Numbered from the stretch's first letter, positions 6,938 to 16,515 are shown. The stretch is DNA of 39,621 nt from Pedobacter fastidiosus (GCF_014306625.1 NZ_JACRYL010000020.1:36131-75751), one strand, 5' to 3'. Notes: generated from the letters alone by a model not told the origin. Numbers and translations are program-made.

Positions 6938-9655
6938 CTATTTTTTGAAGATATTTATTTTGTACTGATAGGTTGCCAAGAAATATCGCCTCAAAATATT
7001 CCGATCGGATGTTATAACAGCATTGTTATAGGCGTATCTGGATACCGAAATATTCTGATCAAAAATATCGTAAACCGATAATTTTAACTGACCCCGATCC
7101 TTCTTCAGCATTTGAAAAGTAAGTGCCAAATTTAGCTGATGTGCACTTTTAGGAAAGCCCTCGCTAACCTGTGGGTTATAATTATAACTGTAGTTCGCAT
7201 CCAAAATGATTCTTTTTGGCCATCTTAAACTTAAGTCGCTCCCTAAAGTATGGGTATACGTATTTACTGTATTAAAGTCAACATTCTTATAATTTGTCGA
7301 TTCTCTATTAAAGCTGTAGCGCATGCTTAAGCTCAAAAGCTCCTTATAATTAAAATTGATATTTTCATCAGTATAGATATTTAAGGTATTGGCAAAGCCA
7401 TCATTTTCATTTAATATGAAGGGCCTATGGCCCATATTTATGCTCATATTATGATTAAAGCTTACCTGCCAGTTTTGCGATTTTTTGAACTGTTTTCCGA
7501 ATCCTATTCCTGCATAACCATTAAAATTTCCATCTCTATTTACGAATGATGCATTTGTAGCGCCGGCACTATTCACCAAACTTCGCTGTATAACTACATT
7601 ATCACTAAAGTTTAACCCTGAATATGCATTAAAGTTGATTTGTTTTGCATAACTGTATTTGTAAATATTCAGATTGATGTTGCGAACATGGCTGGGCTTT
7701 AAATCTGGATTACCAACAGAGGTGTAAAGCGAATTATAGGTTCGAACGATGGGCTGCATCTGTGAAATGTTTGGTAAATCCAATCGTTCATCATAACTAA
7801 GCGACATGCTTGGCCCATCGAGCCTGAAGGTTGGGAAAAAATTATAGAAATCTTGGTCTATATCCGCATAACCATAATTAAATTTATTTTTGACATCTTG
7901 ATATTCTGCCTTTACGCCAAGCCGAACACTGTAGTTTTTGTTTATTTTATACAATAATTGAGGTCTGAAATTTTGCGTAAAAACATTTCGTTGCAAATCA
8001 TTGCTCAGATTAATTAGTAGGATATCATAATTGCCGGTAAGCGGATTGTTTTCGAAAGTTCCCGCATGATCTTTATTAATAGAATACTTTGTGTAGGTAT
8101 TAAATTCAGCGAAAAGCTTTTTGGTAAATGGATAGTTGTAAGTTAAGGATAAATCTCCCGAACTAGATTTGTTCCAGCTATCGCGAAATCGATTCTGCAT
8201 TTCCGATTTAATATCTGCCGTATAAGAAAGAATATTGTATCGCGAAAAATTAAATCCTTCATTGTCATTTAACTGAAGCGAGTGGTTAATGGTAAAGGAT
8301 TCGCCTTTTTTCTTCAGCCTCTTATAAAAGCTAAAATTGTGCGAGAAACCACTGTTGCTACTTTTGTTCGAATTGGCGCCGTTACTCTCTGTAAGTTTGG
8401 GGTTTTGTGTATTTGCACTACTGCCAAGCGTTTCATTTGCATTATTATCGTACCTCAAATTCAGTTTTGGCTCGTATCTCAATCTTCTCATCGTATCGGG
8501 CACCAATTCTATTAAACCGCCTATTGCATGTTTATTGTTTCTATTGTTGCTGTTATTGCTTGATACAGAAGTAAGAATGGTATTGGCTACAGATTGTTCT
8601 TGTATTGAATTTCCAATATTGAGATTTCCAGTATGGGTTAAGAAATAGGTAAGGTTGAGTTTTAATTTTGTTCCATAATTATTGTTGATATTTAATCCTG
8701 CAGACGATACGCTTTCAATGCCGCCCCAGCCTCTACCGCCAAAAGTTCCATCCCAAGCTTGTTGACCGCCAGAGCGATCGAAACCACCCATGGAGTACAA
8801 TTCGTTTTGAGAGAAGCCTGTTTTATTTAAATTATTAGCCAAGCCGATTACACTCACTTGTAAAGTATCTCTAAAGTTGCTCAAAATCCCACCAACTTCG
8901 TATCGATCTCTACTACCAGCGCCCCCATAAATTTTTCCCAAAGTACTTTTCTTAATTTTACTTTTCAGCTTTAGGTTGATGATTTTAGAAACTTGTGTTT
9001 CGCTCACCAAATGATCTGGGTCGTTTTCACGATCATCATAAACCTGAATTTTATCAACCATATCTGCATCAAGGTTCTTTGTAGCCACTTTTGGGTCGGT
9101 ACCAAAGAATTCTTTTCCATCTATTAAAAGCTTACTAATTGATTTGCCATTGACTAAAATAGAGCCATCAACATTTACCTGTACACCGGGCAATTTTTTT
9201 AAAAGTTCTTCAACAACGGCATTGGGGCGGGTTTTGAAAGCTTCTGTGTTAAATTCGATGGTATCTTTTTTAATCACAACTGGAGATCTTTCTCCTTTTA
9301 TCACCACTTCATCTAAATGATTTCCCTGTAAATAAATGGTCTTAAAATCTTCTATAACATCTTTTTTAAGGTTGAGGATTTGTCTGTGAGTAGTATAGCC
9401 CACATAAGAAACAATAATTTTCGTTGGCTTATCTATCGCAATTCCAGCGAGTTTAAAGGCACCGTTTTTATCGGTTAAGGTATAAGAAATTAGTGTGGTG
9501 TCTTTTGCATTTACAATAGCAACGGTTGCAAACTCGAGCGGGGCTTTAGAATCAAAATCGGCGATTATACCTTTTACCGATGTTTTAGTTTGAGCAAAAG
9601 CAATGGAAGTAGCGAACACAAGTAGGAGCGGAGCAATGAATTTGAGAGATTTCAT
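6938..9655 (-). CDS. OmpB-type outer-membrane beta-barrel with CarboxypepD_reg-like domain
   Basis: This 905-residue outer-membrane protein has signal peptide MKSLKFIAPLLLVFATSIAFA. Residues about 25-110 form a carboxypeptidase-regulatory-like Ig domain (VKGIIADFDSKAPLEFATVA, then A-F-K-L-A-G-I). A TonB-plug-like segment follows (LDEVVIKGERSPVVIKKDTI, L-L-K-K-L-P-G-V-Q-V-N-V-D-G-S-I-L-V-N-G, then L-L-I-D-G-K-E-F-F-G-T-D-P). The remainder is a large barrel rich in Asn/Tyr strands. This is the layout of the 'outer membrane beta-barrel family' proteins common in Bacteroidota, which resemble TonB receptors; many are of unknown cargo. It is transcribed alone. A 7-bp dyad lies 33 bp upstream of the start. 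Substrate and partners are unknown. Confidence 0.85.
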   Translation of the reverse strand: MKSLKFIAPLLLVFATSIAFAQTKTSVKGIIADFDSKAPLEFATVAIVNAKDTTLISYTLTDKNGAFKLAGIAIDKPTKIIVSYVGYTTHRQILNLKKDVIEDFKTIYLQGNHLDEVVIKGERSPVVIKKDTIEFNTEAFKTRPNAVVEELLKKLPGVQVNVDGSILVNGKSISKLLIDGKEFFGTDPKVATKNLDADMVDKIQVYDDRENDPDHLVSETQVSKIINLKLKSKIKKSTLGKIYGGAGSRDRYEVGGILSNFRDTLQVSVIGLANNLNKTGFSQNELYSMGGFDRSGGQQAWDGTFGGRGWGGIESVSSAGLNINNNYGTKLKLNLTYFLTHTGNLNIGNSIQEQSVANTILTSVSSNNSNNRNNKHAIGGLIELVPDTMRRLRYEPKLNLRYDNNANETLGSSANTQNPKLTESNGANSNKSSNSGFSHNFSFYKRLKKKGESFTINHSLQLNDNEGFNFSRYNILSYTADIKSEMQNRFRDSWNKSSSGDLSLTYNYPFTKKLFAEFNTYTKYSINKDHAGTFENNPLTGNYDILLINLSNDLQRNVFTQNFRPQLLYKINKNYSVRLGVKAEYQDVKNKFNYGYADIDQDFYNFFPTFRLDGPSMSLSYDERLDLPNISQMQPIVRTYNSLYTSVGNPDLKPSHVRNINLNIYKYSYAKQINFNAYSGLNFSDNVVIQRSLVNSAGATNASFVNRDGNFNGYAGIGFGKQFKKSQNWQVSFNHNMSINMGHRPFILNENDGFANTLNIYTDENINFNYKELLSLSMRYSFNRESTNYKNVDFNTVNTYTHTLGSDLSLRWPKRIILDANYSYNYNPQVSEGFPKSAHQLNLALTFQMLKKDRGQLKLSVYDIFDQNISVSRYAYNNAVITSDRNILRRYFLATYQYKINIFKK

Positions 9656-9687
9656 TTTTGGGATTGAGCGAGATTAGTTAGGATCTG

Positions 9688-9706
9688 TAAGCAGTTAATC
9701 TGCTTA
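9688..9706 (-). promoter_or_regulatory. Dyad TAAGCAG-N5-CTGCTTA upstream of the beta-barrel gene
   Basis: A perfect 7-bp inverted repeat (9688-9694 and 9700-9706) with a 5-base spacer, 33 bp upstream of the ATG at 9655. Size and position fit an operator or a 5'-UTR hairpin. No promoter element could be identified beside it with confidence. Confidence 0.4.
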
Positions 9707-9812
9707 AATACCTAAAACAATTTTACGTTTTTTGATTAGATGATTTTGTTAAGAGATTGTTAAAACGTTTTAGTGATTTATTTTTAACGAATTAATTTAA
9801 AGCTGATTAATT

Positions 9813-10370
9813 TTATTTTATTAAGTTCCCAATAATTAGGTTTTCAATTTCTTTACCACTTAAAAGGAGTGCAGCGAAGTGAGAATCAGACTTTATCAAC
9901 AAATATTTTCCCGAAGGAAGAATTATTGCAGATGTGCCACAGGTTGTTTGCTCTTTGAAGAGCAGGTTTTTCAAAAAGCCAGAATCTGTTTCAATTTCAA
10001 GTCCTTTAGATTTTATTGGACTAAAGCTATCCCCTTCACCTCGATATTGATAAACTGAAATTGACGGCCTTTTAGCTGATTTTTCCTTTACATAGTTTTG
10101 ATAGGCAAATCTAGAATCGTTCAAAAATGTTGCATTTTGATAATTAAGATCTTTCCAGCAAACATCTTTGTTAAAATCGTACTTAATAAAAATCGTATCT
10201 TTTAGTTCTGTTCTTGTATTTTCTTTTAAGAAGATTTTTAGCGAATCTAGTTTACCATCGCTCAGCGAACCACTTTCATACTGATTTTCTGAATTATAAA
10301 GCTTAGGTGAACATGCCAGCAGAACAGCAGAGCAAGTTATAAAGAGCAAGATCTTTTTGATATGGAGCAT
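9813..10370 (-). CDS. Small lipoprotein of unknown function
   Basis: The protein is 185 residues. The N-terminus MLHIKKILLFITCSAVLLAC gives a type-II signal with lipobox L-L-A-C ending at Cys20. The mature part is mixed alpha/beta without recognised motifs and has two cysteines (V-C-W-K-D near 86 and T-T-C-G-T near 144) that could pair. Ser, Lys and Asp are frequent, as is usual in Bacteroidota lipoproteins. Its neighbours give no clue: it lies between the beta-barrel gene and the ankyrin pair, all on the minus strand, with more than 150 bp on each side. I do not recognise a family. It is probably attached to the inner face of the outer membrane or to the inner membrane. Confidence 0.7.
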   Translation of the reverse strand: MLHIKKILLFITCSAVLLACSPKLYNSENQYESGSLSDGKLDSLKIFLKENTRTELKDTIFIKYDFNKDVCWKDLNYQNATFLNDSRFAYQNYVKEKSAKRPSISVYQYRGEGDSFSPIKSKGLEIETDSGFLKNLLFKEQTTCGTSAIILPSGKYLLIKSDSHFAALLLSGKEIENLIIGNLIK

Positions 10371-10446
10371 TTGGTTAAGAGCGTTAAAATTTAATAAAAC
10401 TAACGCCTAAATCTATAACTAAATTTTTAAGAGATAAAATTTAATC

Positions 10447-10524
10447 AAATAAAAGTTGGACTATAACAGAAATATCACAACCGATCTGAAACGTTGTATA
10501 AATCATCCAATCCAACTTTTATTT
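10447..10524 (-). terminator. Long inverted repeat after the ankyrin operon
   Basis: AAATAAAAGTTGGA (10447-10460) and TCCAACTTTTATTT (10511-10524) are perfect 14-bp inverse copies around a 50-base loop, which itself holds a small ACAAC/GTTGT pair (10477-10481 and 10493-10497). It starts 7 bp past the ankyrin stop (10531). Read on the minus strand, the stem runs into TTTTATTT. It probably ends the ankyrin transcript, though the large loop is unusual for an intrinsic terminator. Confidence 0.55.
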
Positions 10525-10530
10525 ACAAAT

Positions 10531-11883
10531 TTATCCTTTTAATATTTTGGTTTTTTCTGCATCAAATTCTTCTTGAGATAATATTCCAGCATCAAAAAGT
10601 TCCTTCAAATCTAGCAAGGCTTGTTTTTTTGAAGCCATATCATTTTTTGCAGGCTCTGGTATTACAGCTGCTTGTGCCTGATTTGATGAAGTAGAACTTG
10701 CTGGATTTGATGGACTTGCCTTTAAAAGCAATTCTGTGATTTCATTAAAGCCTTTAATGTTAGAATAATCGATGGCTTTTTGCTCCTTAACGTTTACTAC
10801 TGATGGATCAGCAGATTTTTCCAACAAAAATTTAACGATATCCTTTTTGCCATTTGCTGCAGCATAATGTAAAGCTGTATTTCCGCTTTCATCTTGAATA
10901 TCAATTGTTGCGCCTTTATCCAAAAGTAGCTTTAGCATGCTTAAATGACCGCTTTTAGCTGCCACATGCAACATACTTTCTCCTCCATAATTATAAGATC
11001 CATCTAAAGAGAAGCTTGCCGAACTTGAAAGATTGTTTGCCGTTTCTACCCATTCTAAATAAGAATACATGGAATCATCGTTGCCAGAAAGCGGTTTTGC
11101 ATAATTAACATCAACACCGTTTTCTAAAAATAAATCGACTATTTCTTTTTGATTATGCCCGCAAGCATACCAAATTGGAGATATTCCACTTTTTGAAGAA
11201 ACGAAAACATCAGCGCCCTTATCAACCAGAATTTTCGTAAGCATTCTATTCGAATCGTAGCAGGCAATAAGCAAGGCAGATTCTCCTTCGTGATTAACAT
11301 GATTTATGCTACTGCCATTTTCTAAAAGCAATTCGACCATTGGCGTGTTTTTAGATTTAGCAGCAAATAGTAAAGGCGAATTTCCTTGTTTGTTGGTGGT
11401 ATTTACGTTGGCGCCAAACTCGATTAGCTTTTGAAGGATTTCTTTATTTCTCCAACTAGAAGCAAGAAGTAAAGGCGTCTCGGCTTCATTATTTTCAATA
11501 TCGGCTTCTAAACCGGCCTCAAGCAATTTTATTAAAACTTCAATTTGCCCGTTTTGAGCCGTTAAATGAAGTAAACTGTTCCCTTTATTATCTTTAATGC
11601 TAATTTTAGCACCTTTATCCATTAAAAAGAGTGCAGTTTGTTTTTGTTTTTGAAGGCAGGCAAAGTAAAAAGGTGTTTCGCCATCATGGTCTTCGTAATC
11701 TAAATCTGCACCTGCATTTACCAACAGCTGAACCAAATCTAGATAGCCTTGGTGAGCAGCATAGTGCAAGGCCGTTCTTCCTTTTTCATCTGTATAGGTT
11801 ACATCTACCTCGTTGTTTGCCAATAAAAGTTCGGCTATTTTTCTTTTGCCACTTTCGCAGGCAATTATAAAAGACATTGACAT
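10531..11883 (-). CDS. Ankyrin-repeat protein with C-terminal SHOCT motif
   Basis: This 450-residue soluble protein is built almost entirely of ankyrin repeats. About ten units run from residue 1 to about 390, each with the G-x-T/S-x-L-h-x-A helix-turn-helix pattern (for example G-R-T-A-L-H-Y-A-A, G-N-T-A-L-H-Y-A-A). One unit is interrupted by a Ser/Asn-rich insertion at about 270-305. A Ser/Ala/Pro linker follows, and the last 30 residues (LLDLKELFDAGILSQEEFDA plus KTKILKG) are a SHOCT motif, a short helical pair that often ends oligomeric or membrane-linked bacterial proteins. No signal peptide is present, so it should be cytosolic and bind other proteins. The ATG lies 3 bp after the stop of the second ankyrin gene, so the two are co-transcribed. 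Partners are unknown. Confidence 0.85.
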   Translation of the reverse strand: MSMSFIIACESGKRKIAELLLANNEVDVTYTDEKGRTALHYAAHQGYLDLVQLLVNAGADLDYEDHDGETPFYFACLQKQKQTALFLMDKGAKISIKDNKGNSLLHLTAQNGQIEVLIKLLEAGLEADIENNEAETPLLLASSWRNKEILQKLIEFGANVNTTNKQGNSPLLFAAKSKNTPMVELLLENGSSINHVNHEGESALLIACYDSNRMLTKILVDKGADVFVSSKSGISPIWYACGHNQKEIVDLFLENGVDVNYAKPLSGNDDSMYSYLEWVETANNLSSSASFSLDGSYNYGGESMLHVAAKSGHLSMLKLLLDKGATIDIQDESGNTALHYAAANGKKDIVKFLLEKSADPSVVNVKEQKAIDYSNIKGFNEITELLLKASPSNPASSTSSNQAQAAVIPEPAKNDMASKKQALLDLKELFDAGILSQEEFDAEKTKILKG

Positions 11884-11886
11884 ATA

Positions 11887-13065
11887 TTAAGCTTGTTTCA
11901 TTAAAAGTTCAACTGTTTTTATTTTCAAGTTATCATCAGAAGCCAGCATTAGCGCCGTTTTATCCTGATCATTAGTTAAAGAAATATCTGCTCCATTTTC
12001 TATTAAAAGCTTAACCTTACGGTAAGTTTCTTTGGCTTTATCTGCTTCATAATTCACATTATAAGCACAAACTTTATGAAGCACTGTGTTGCCTTCGGCA
12101 TCTTGTCTGTTAACATCAATGTTGCCAGTTTCTAAAACAGCCTCTAAAACAGCTGCCGATTTTTCTGCAATTAAATCTAATGGAGTCGTTTCTTTTCCAT
12201 AGTAAATACTTGTTTGGTAAACATCTGCGCCATCTTCTATCATTTTGACAAGCAATTTTAAAGCATCATCAGAATTGTACATCATGCGGATATATTCAAA
12301 AAGCAAAGTAACTTGATTACGATTTTGAACATCGAAATCTGGAGTGCCATAATCTCTAAGTTTATTGTAAAGTTCTAAATCCAATTTGTGTGCAACTGCA
12401 TAAAAGAAAGCAGAATTTCCGTCCTTATCTATATCATTTGGATTGGCACCATTTTCTAAAAGCAAGTCTAAATAATCTTCTCTATTAAATTCTATAGCTG
12501 CAATTAAGGGAGTTTTTTTAACAATGTTGGGCGCATTAACATCTAAGCCTTCATTAATTAAAAATTCAAGGTAGGAAAGAGATAAATCTGGTTTCATCAA
12601 ATTGGTTTTTACAACCTGATGAATAAAATTTTCTTCTGCATTGTTTTTAAAGTTTACATCGCAGCCAGCATCCACTAAGATTTTTACTTTTTCAAGGCTA
12701 GCACCTTTTTCAAAAAAGTAACCAAGTAATGTCTTTGCTTCAACTTCATCATTCAGATTATCAAATTTTGAGATCAATGATTTAAAGAAATCTAAACCTT
12801 CGTTGCTGTCTTTTAAATTTCTAATTACACTTTGAAATATGCTTTTATCGAAGTTGTCAAGCTCATAAATGTCCATTTCAATCGCCTTTGTTTTGATCAG
12901 GTTATCGATAATTTCAAACTCTTCGTTACGGAAAAGATTATCGAATATTTGCGACTTGGCGAAATCTTGGATCGTTTTCGGAAGTTTTTCTCCGTTGGTT
13001 AATTGCACTAAAGCTTCAGGGTAATTGCCTGAATTTAAAAGTTGTTCTAAGTTTTGATCACTCAT
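11887..13065 (-). CDS. Ankyrin-repeat protein, first gene of the pair
   Basis: This 392-residue soluble protein has a helical N-terminus (about 1-125; begins MSDQNLEQLLNSGNYPEALV) that contains degenerate repeat-like helices. Clearer ankyrin repeats follow (about 130-390), seen in V-D-A-G-C-D-V-N-F-K-N, T-P-L-I-A-A-I-E-F-N, N-G-A-N-P-N-D-I-D-K-D-G-N and G-N-T-V-L-H-K-V-C. There is no signal peptide or transmembrane segment. It lies directly upstream of the SHOCT-ending ankyrin gene with a 3-bp gap and no promoter between, which implies translational coupling and a joint role, possibly as a hetero-oligomeric scaffold. The divergence from its neighbour argues against a very recent tandem duplication. 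Confidence 0.83.
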   Translation of the reverse strand: MSDQNLEQLLNSGNYPEALVQLTNGEKLPKTIQDFAKSQIFDNLFRNEEFEIIDNLIKTKAIEMDIYELDNFDKSIFQSVIRNLKDSNEGLDFFKSLISKFDNLNDEVEAKTLLGYFFEKGASLEKVKILVDAGCDVNFKNNAEENFIHQVVKTNLMKPDLSLSYLEFLINEGLDVNAPNIVKKTPLIAAIEFNREDYLDLLLENGANPNDIDKDGNSAFFYAVAHKLDLELYNKLRDYGTPDFDVQNRNQVTLLFEYIRMMYNSDDALKLLVKMIEDGADVYQTSIYYGKETTPLDLIAEKSAAVLEAVLETGNIDVNRQDAEGNTVLHKVCAYNVNYEADKAKETYRKVKLLIENGADISLTNDQDKTALMLASDDNLKIKTVELLMKQA

Positions 13066-13262
13066 ATTTGTATATGCTAGTTAAATAAATGCCAATTATT
13101 TAGCAGTCGCATTAAACTAAACGCAAATAAAGAAGTGATGTTTATCAATCGGCCAAAACTTATTTATTTACAAACAGCTAACTGTCTAAATAATTGAAAA
13201 ATTTTAGGGTTGATTTTTTTGGGAGGGACGTTACAGTTATAAAAGTAGAAATTATTTTTTAA

Positions 13263-13874
13263 TCAGTAGTCTAGAGTTTTATTAAAAATAAATTTTTCGC
13301 CAATAAAATAACTTTCGCCGAATACTAAAAGATTCAGATTTTTATTGATACAAGGAATTTCTCCTACAAAGTTAGACTGTATGCCATGTTTGGCTAAGCA
13401 TTCTTGATAATTCATTAGTATTTTTCTAGATCCTCTTGCAAACATGCCCGAATTATCTTTGCAAAGTTTAAAAACATTCATAGCTTCATTTATCCCATAA
13501 GTAAATGGGAAATCATAATAATAATTGTTTAAGTGAGACTTATATAAGTCAAGTAATAGCTTGTCTGGTTTTGTAGATTTTCCATTGTAATAAAGATCGG
13601 TAAATACATCCGTAAAAGCGTAGAGTAAAAAGTGATCGGAATAAGCAGTAAAATTTTGTGCCCATCCTCGAATAAATCTTTCGTCAGCTATTTTTAATAT
13701 CTTGAGTTCCCACTGGTTTTTCTTTTCATTATTGATAAATAAGTTAAAGGTTACAATTAGGTTTTCATCTATATAATTTAGGGATGAAATTACCATGCCG
13801 CCATCTTCCATGTATTCTTTACTAGTCAAAATATTTTCGAGGTCTGATGGGGCAATTTTTTTTATTATTTTCAT
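13263..13874 (-). CDS. Unknown soluble protein, 203 residues
   Basis: I do not recognise a family with confidence. The protein begins MKIIKKIAPSDLENILTSKE and has no signal peptide or membrane helix. A central segment (about residues 55-100) reads W-E-L-K-I-L-K-I-A-D-E-R-F-I-R-G-W, then S-D-H-F-L-L-Y-A-F-T-D and D-L-Y-Y-N-G. This pattern of a Trp-led strand followed by (D)H-x-L-L-x-x-F and L-Y/F-F-x-G recurs in small Bacteroidota proteins of unknown role, including some neighbours of polymorphic-toxin loci, so an immunity-type protein is one possibility. No toxin is visible nearby. The gene stands alone between the ankyrin pair and icd, with about 200 bp on either side. An ATG start at 13874 is clear. 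Confidence 0.65.
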   Translation of the reverse strand: MKIIKKIAPSDLENILTSKEYMEDGGMVISSLNYIDENLIVTFNLFINNEKKNQWELKILKIADERFIRGWAQNFTAYSDHFLLYAFTDVFTDLYYNGKSTKPDKLLLDLYKSHLNNYYYDFPFTYGINEAMNVFKLCKDNSGMFARGSRKILMNYQECLAKHGIQSNFVGEIPCINKNLNLLVFGESYFIGEKFIFNKTLDY

Positions 13875-13992
13875 GAAAAATCAGAGTTTCGTTGACTAAC
13901 CTCGAATATATAAAATTGGGAGACAACTTTGATTTTATTTTAAAACAAGCCATAAATAACATTGCGATGTTCCTAAATTCATCTGATTATTT

Positions 13993-14000
13993 TATCTTTA
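13993..14000 (+). promoter_or_regulatory. Possible -7 element for icd
   Basis: TATCTTTA differs from TAnnTTTG only at the last base and lies about 80 bp ahead of the icd ATG. No well-spaced -33 TTTG is found, so confidence is low. Confidence 0.25.
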
Positions 14001-14078
14001 GGCGATTTTAAAAATAATCGGTTTTTTCAACCATAACTCGATTAATCATTAACCTTAATAAGCAAAATCAATTTAAAC

Positions 14079-16298
14079 ATGTCAAATACATCAAAAATTA
14101 TCTACACCAAAACCGACGAGGCGCCAATGTTGGCTACTTATTCACTTTTACCTATTGTACAAGCTTTTACCGCATCAGCAGGTATCGATGTAGAGACGAG
14201 AGATATTTCTTTAGCAGGAAGAATTTTGGCAAACTTTCCTGAGTATTTAAAAGACGATCAAAAAATTGGTGATGCATTAGCAGAACTTGGTGGGTTGGCA
14301 ACAACTCCTGAGGCTAACATCATTAAATTACCAAATATATCTGCATCTATACCGCAATTGGTTGGTGCAATTACCGAATTACAATCACAAGGATTTGCCA
14401 TTCCAAATTACCCTGATAATGCACAGAGTGATGAGGAAAAAGCAATCAAAACAAAATATGCAAAGGTTTTAGGTTCTGCTGTTAACCCGGTTTTACGCGA
14501 GGGTAACTCAGATCGTAGAGCGCCAAAAGCAGTTAAGAACTACGCTAAAACCAATCCTCATTCTATGGGAAAATGGTCTGCTGATTCAAAAACTAAAGTT
14601 GCAAGCATGAGCGAAGGCGATTTCTATGGTTCAGAAAAGTCGGTAACTATTGCTGAAGCTTCTCAATTTAAAATCGAATTTGTTGGTACAGACGGTGCAG
14701 TAAAAGAGTTAAAGGGTTTATCGCCCTTAAAAGCAGGTGAAGTAATTGATAGTTCGGCTTTAAGTTTATCTGCTTTAAAAACTTTCGTTGCAAAGGAAAT
14801 TGCTGAGGCTAAAGCTGAAGGCGTTTTATTATCGGCGCACTTAAAAGCAACGATGATGAAAGTTTCTGATCCATTAATTTTCGGTGCAATTGTAGAAGTT
14901 TATTTTGCTGATGTTTTTACAAAATATGCGGATCTCTTCAAAGAATTAAACGTTGATACAAGCAATGGTTTGGGCGATGTTTATGCAAAAATTGCAGGCA
15001 ATTCTAAACAGGCAGAAGTTGAAGCTGCTTTAGCTGCTGCAATTGAAAACGGTCCGGCTTTAGCTATGGTAAACTCTGATAAAGGAATTACCAATCTTCA
15101 TGTTCCTTCTGATGTAATTGTTGATGCTTCGATGCCGGCAATGATTCGTACTTCGGGCCAAATGTGGAATAAAGACGGCAAACCCCAAGATACAATTGCT
15201 TTAATTCCCGATCGTTGTTATGCTGGTGTTTACACGGCCACAATTGATGACTGTAAAGCACATGGTGCATTTGATGTAACCACAATGGGTTCCGTTCCAA
15301 ATGTTGGTTTAATGGCGCAAAAAGCTGAAGAATACGGATCTCATGATAAAACTTTTCAAGCAGTTGCTGATGGAACAATTCGCGTTACTGATGCCGATGG
15401 TCAAGTTTTCTTTGATCAAAAAGTAGAGAAAGGCGATATTTTCAGAATGTGCCGAACTAAGGATGCTCCAATTCAGGATTGGGTTAAATTGGCTGTAAAC
15501 AGAGCTCGTTTATCTGAAACTCCTGCCGTTTTCTGGTTAGATGAAAACAGAGCGCATGATAGAGAAATCATTGCTAAAGTAAACAAGTACTTGAAAGAGT
15601 ACGATACTACCGGATTGGATATTAGAATCTTGGCGCCAATTGAAGCAACTAAATTTACTTTAGAACGCATTCGTAAAGGTGAGGATACGATTTCAGTTAC
15701 GGGTAACGTACTTCGTGATTACTTAACGGATTTATTCCCGATTTTAGAACTTGGAACTTCTGCGAAAATGTTATCTATCGTTCCATTAATGAGTGGTGGT
15801 GGTTTATTTGAAACTGGCGCTGGTGGTTCTGCACCAAAACACATTGAACAATTTATAGAAGAAGGTTATTTACGGTGGGATTCTTTAGGAGAATTCTTAG
15901 CGCTTCAAGCTTCTTTAGAGCATTTATCGCAAACTCAAAACAATGCAAAAGCTCAGGTTTTAGCTGATGCTTTAGATGAGGCAAATGCTAAATTCTTGGC
16001 AACAGATAAATCTCCAGGTAGAAAGCTAGGGACTATTGATAATCGTGGTTCTCACTTTTATTTAGCTCTATATTGGGCTGAGGCATTGGCTAGTCAATCA
16101 AAAGATGCTGATTTAAAAGCAAGATTTGCGCCTTTGGCTAAAGCATTATTGGAAAATGAAGCTAAAATAAACGAAGAGCTAATTGGTGCTCAAGGTAAAC
16201 CGCAAAACATTGGTGGTTATTACAATCCAAATGATGATTTGGCAAGTAAAGCTATGCGTCCGAGTGAAACTTTAAATACAACTTTATCTTCTTTATAG
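14079..16298 (+). CDS. icd: Monomeric NADP-dependent isocitrate dehydrogenase
   Basis: This 739-residue protein matches the length and sequence of the monomeric (IDH-II type) isocitrate dehydrogenase. It oxidises isocitrate to 2-oxoglutarate and CO2 with NADP+ in the TCA cycle, in the cytosol. Typical landmarks run through the protein: N-terminal YTKTDEAPMLATYSLLPIVQ, then NPVLREGNSDRRAPKAVKNY with the substrate-binding S-D-R-R, N-P-H-S-M-G-K-W, I-R-T-S-G-Q-M-W-N, I-P-D-R-C-Y-A-G-V-Y, F-W-L-D-E-N-R-A-H-D, V-T-G-N-V-L-R-D-Y-L-T-D, G-G-G-L-F-E-T-G-A-G-G-S-A-P-K-H, and a C-terminal D-N-R-G-S-H-F-Y-L-A-L-Y-W. It is a single-gene transcript with a strong terminator after it. The homodimeric icd family is shorter (about 400 residues) and unrelated in these motifs, so the call is firm. 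Confidence 0.96.
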   Translation: MSNTSKIIYTKTDEAPMLATYSLLPIVQAFTASAGIDVETRDISLAGRILANFPEYLKDDQKIGDALAELGGLATTPEANIIKLPNISASIPQLVGAITELQSQGFAIPNYPDNAQSDEEKAIKTKYAKVLGSAVNPVLREGNSDRRAPKAVKNYAKTNPHSMGKWSADSKTKVASMSEGDFYGSEKSVTIAEASQFKIEFVGTDGAVKELKGLSPLKAGEVIDSSALSLSALKTFVAKEIAEAKAEGVLLSAHLKATMMKVSDPLIFGAIVEVYFADVFTKYADLFKELNVDTSNGLGDVYAKIAGNSKQAEVEAALAAAIENGPALAMVNSDKGITNLHVPSDVIVDASMPAMIRTSGQMWNKDGKPQDTIALIPDRCYAGVYTATIDDCKAHGAFDVTTMGSVPNVGLMAQKAEEYGSHDKTFQAVADGTIRVTDADGQVFFDQKVEKGDIFRMCRTKDAPIQDWVKLAVNRARLSETPAVFWLDENRAHDREIIAKVNKYLKEYDTTGLDIRILAPIEATKFTLERIRKGEDTISVTGNVLRDYLTDLFPILELGTSAKMLSIVPLMSGGGLFETGAGGSAPKHIEQFIEEGYLRWDSLGEFLALQASLEHLSQTQNNAKAQVLADALDEANAKFLATDKSPGRKLGTIDNRGSHFYLALYWAEALASQSKDADLKARFAPLAKALLENEAKINEELIGAQGKPQNIGGYYNPNDDLASKAMRPSETLNTTLSSL

Positions 16299-16319
16299 GC
16301 TAGGGTTTATACTCATATT

Positions 16320-16356
16320 AACCGCCTTGATTTTTAAAATCAAGGCGGTTTTTTTT
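16320..16356 (+). terminator. Intrinsic terminator after icd
   Basis: AACCGCCTTGATTTT pairs with AAAATCAAGGCGGTT (15-bp arms meeting at 16334/16336) and is followed by TTTTTT. It lies 22 bp past the icd stop and is a textbook intrinsic terminator. Confidence 0.92.
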
Positions 16357-16420
16357 GTGATTTTTCAGTTAGTGAGAAACCAATTGTTAGATGAATATTA
16401 ATTTAACATCTCGGTCTGCG

Positions 16421-16515
16421 ACCACCCCTCCAAAAATGAGGAATTTTCACCTCACAGTTTTTTAGGCATTTTGCAATTCCCCTTTTCCATAGGGGTGCCT
16501 GTAATGTGGGGTGTT
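16421..16515. repeat. REP-like palindromes (CCTCC/GAGG and CCCCT/AGGGG)
   Basis: Two short hairpins follow the icd terminator: CCTC...GAGG around AAAAAT (about 16428-16442), and CCCCT/AGGGG around TTTCCAT (about 16482-16496). They share arm sequences with the palindromes near 31027, 36000 and 39500. No gene is visible between 16357 and 17065. Confidence 0.5.

Noticed and set aside
8282..8648. Plus-strand open frames of 77-103 codons inside the beta-barrel gene (similar ones occur inside other large genes)
   Set aside because: They are antisense shadows of strongly coding frames and show no independent protein character.
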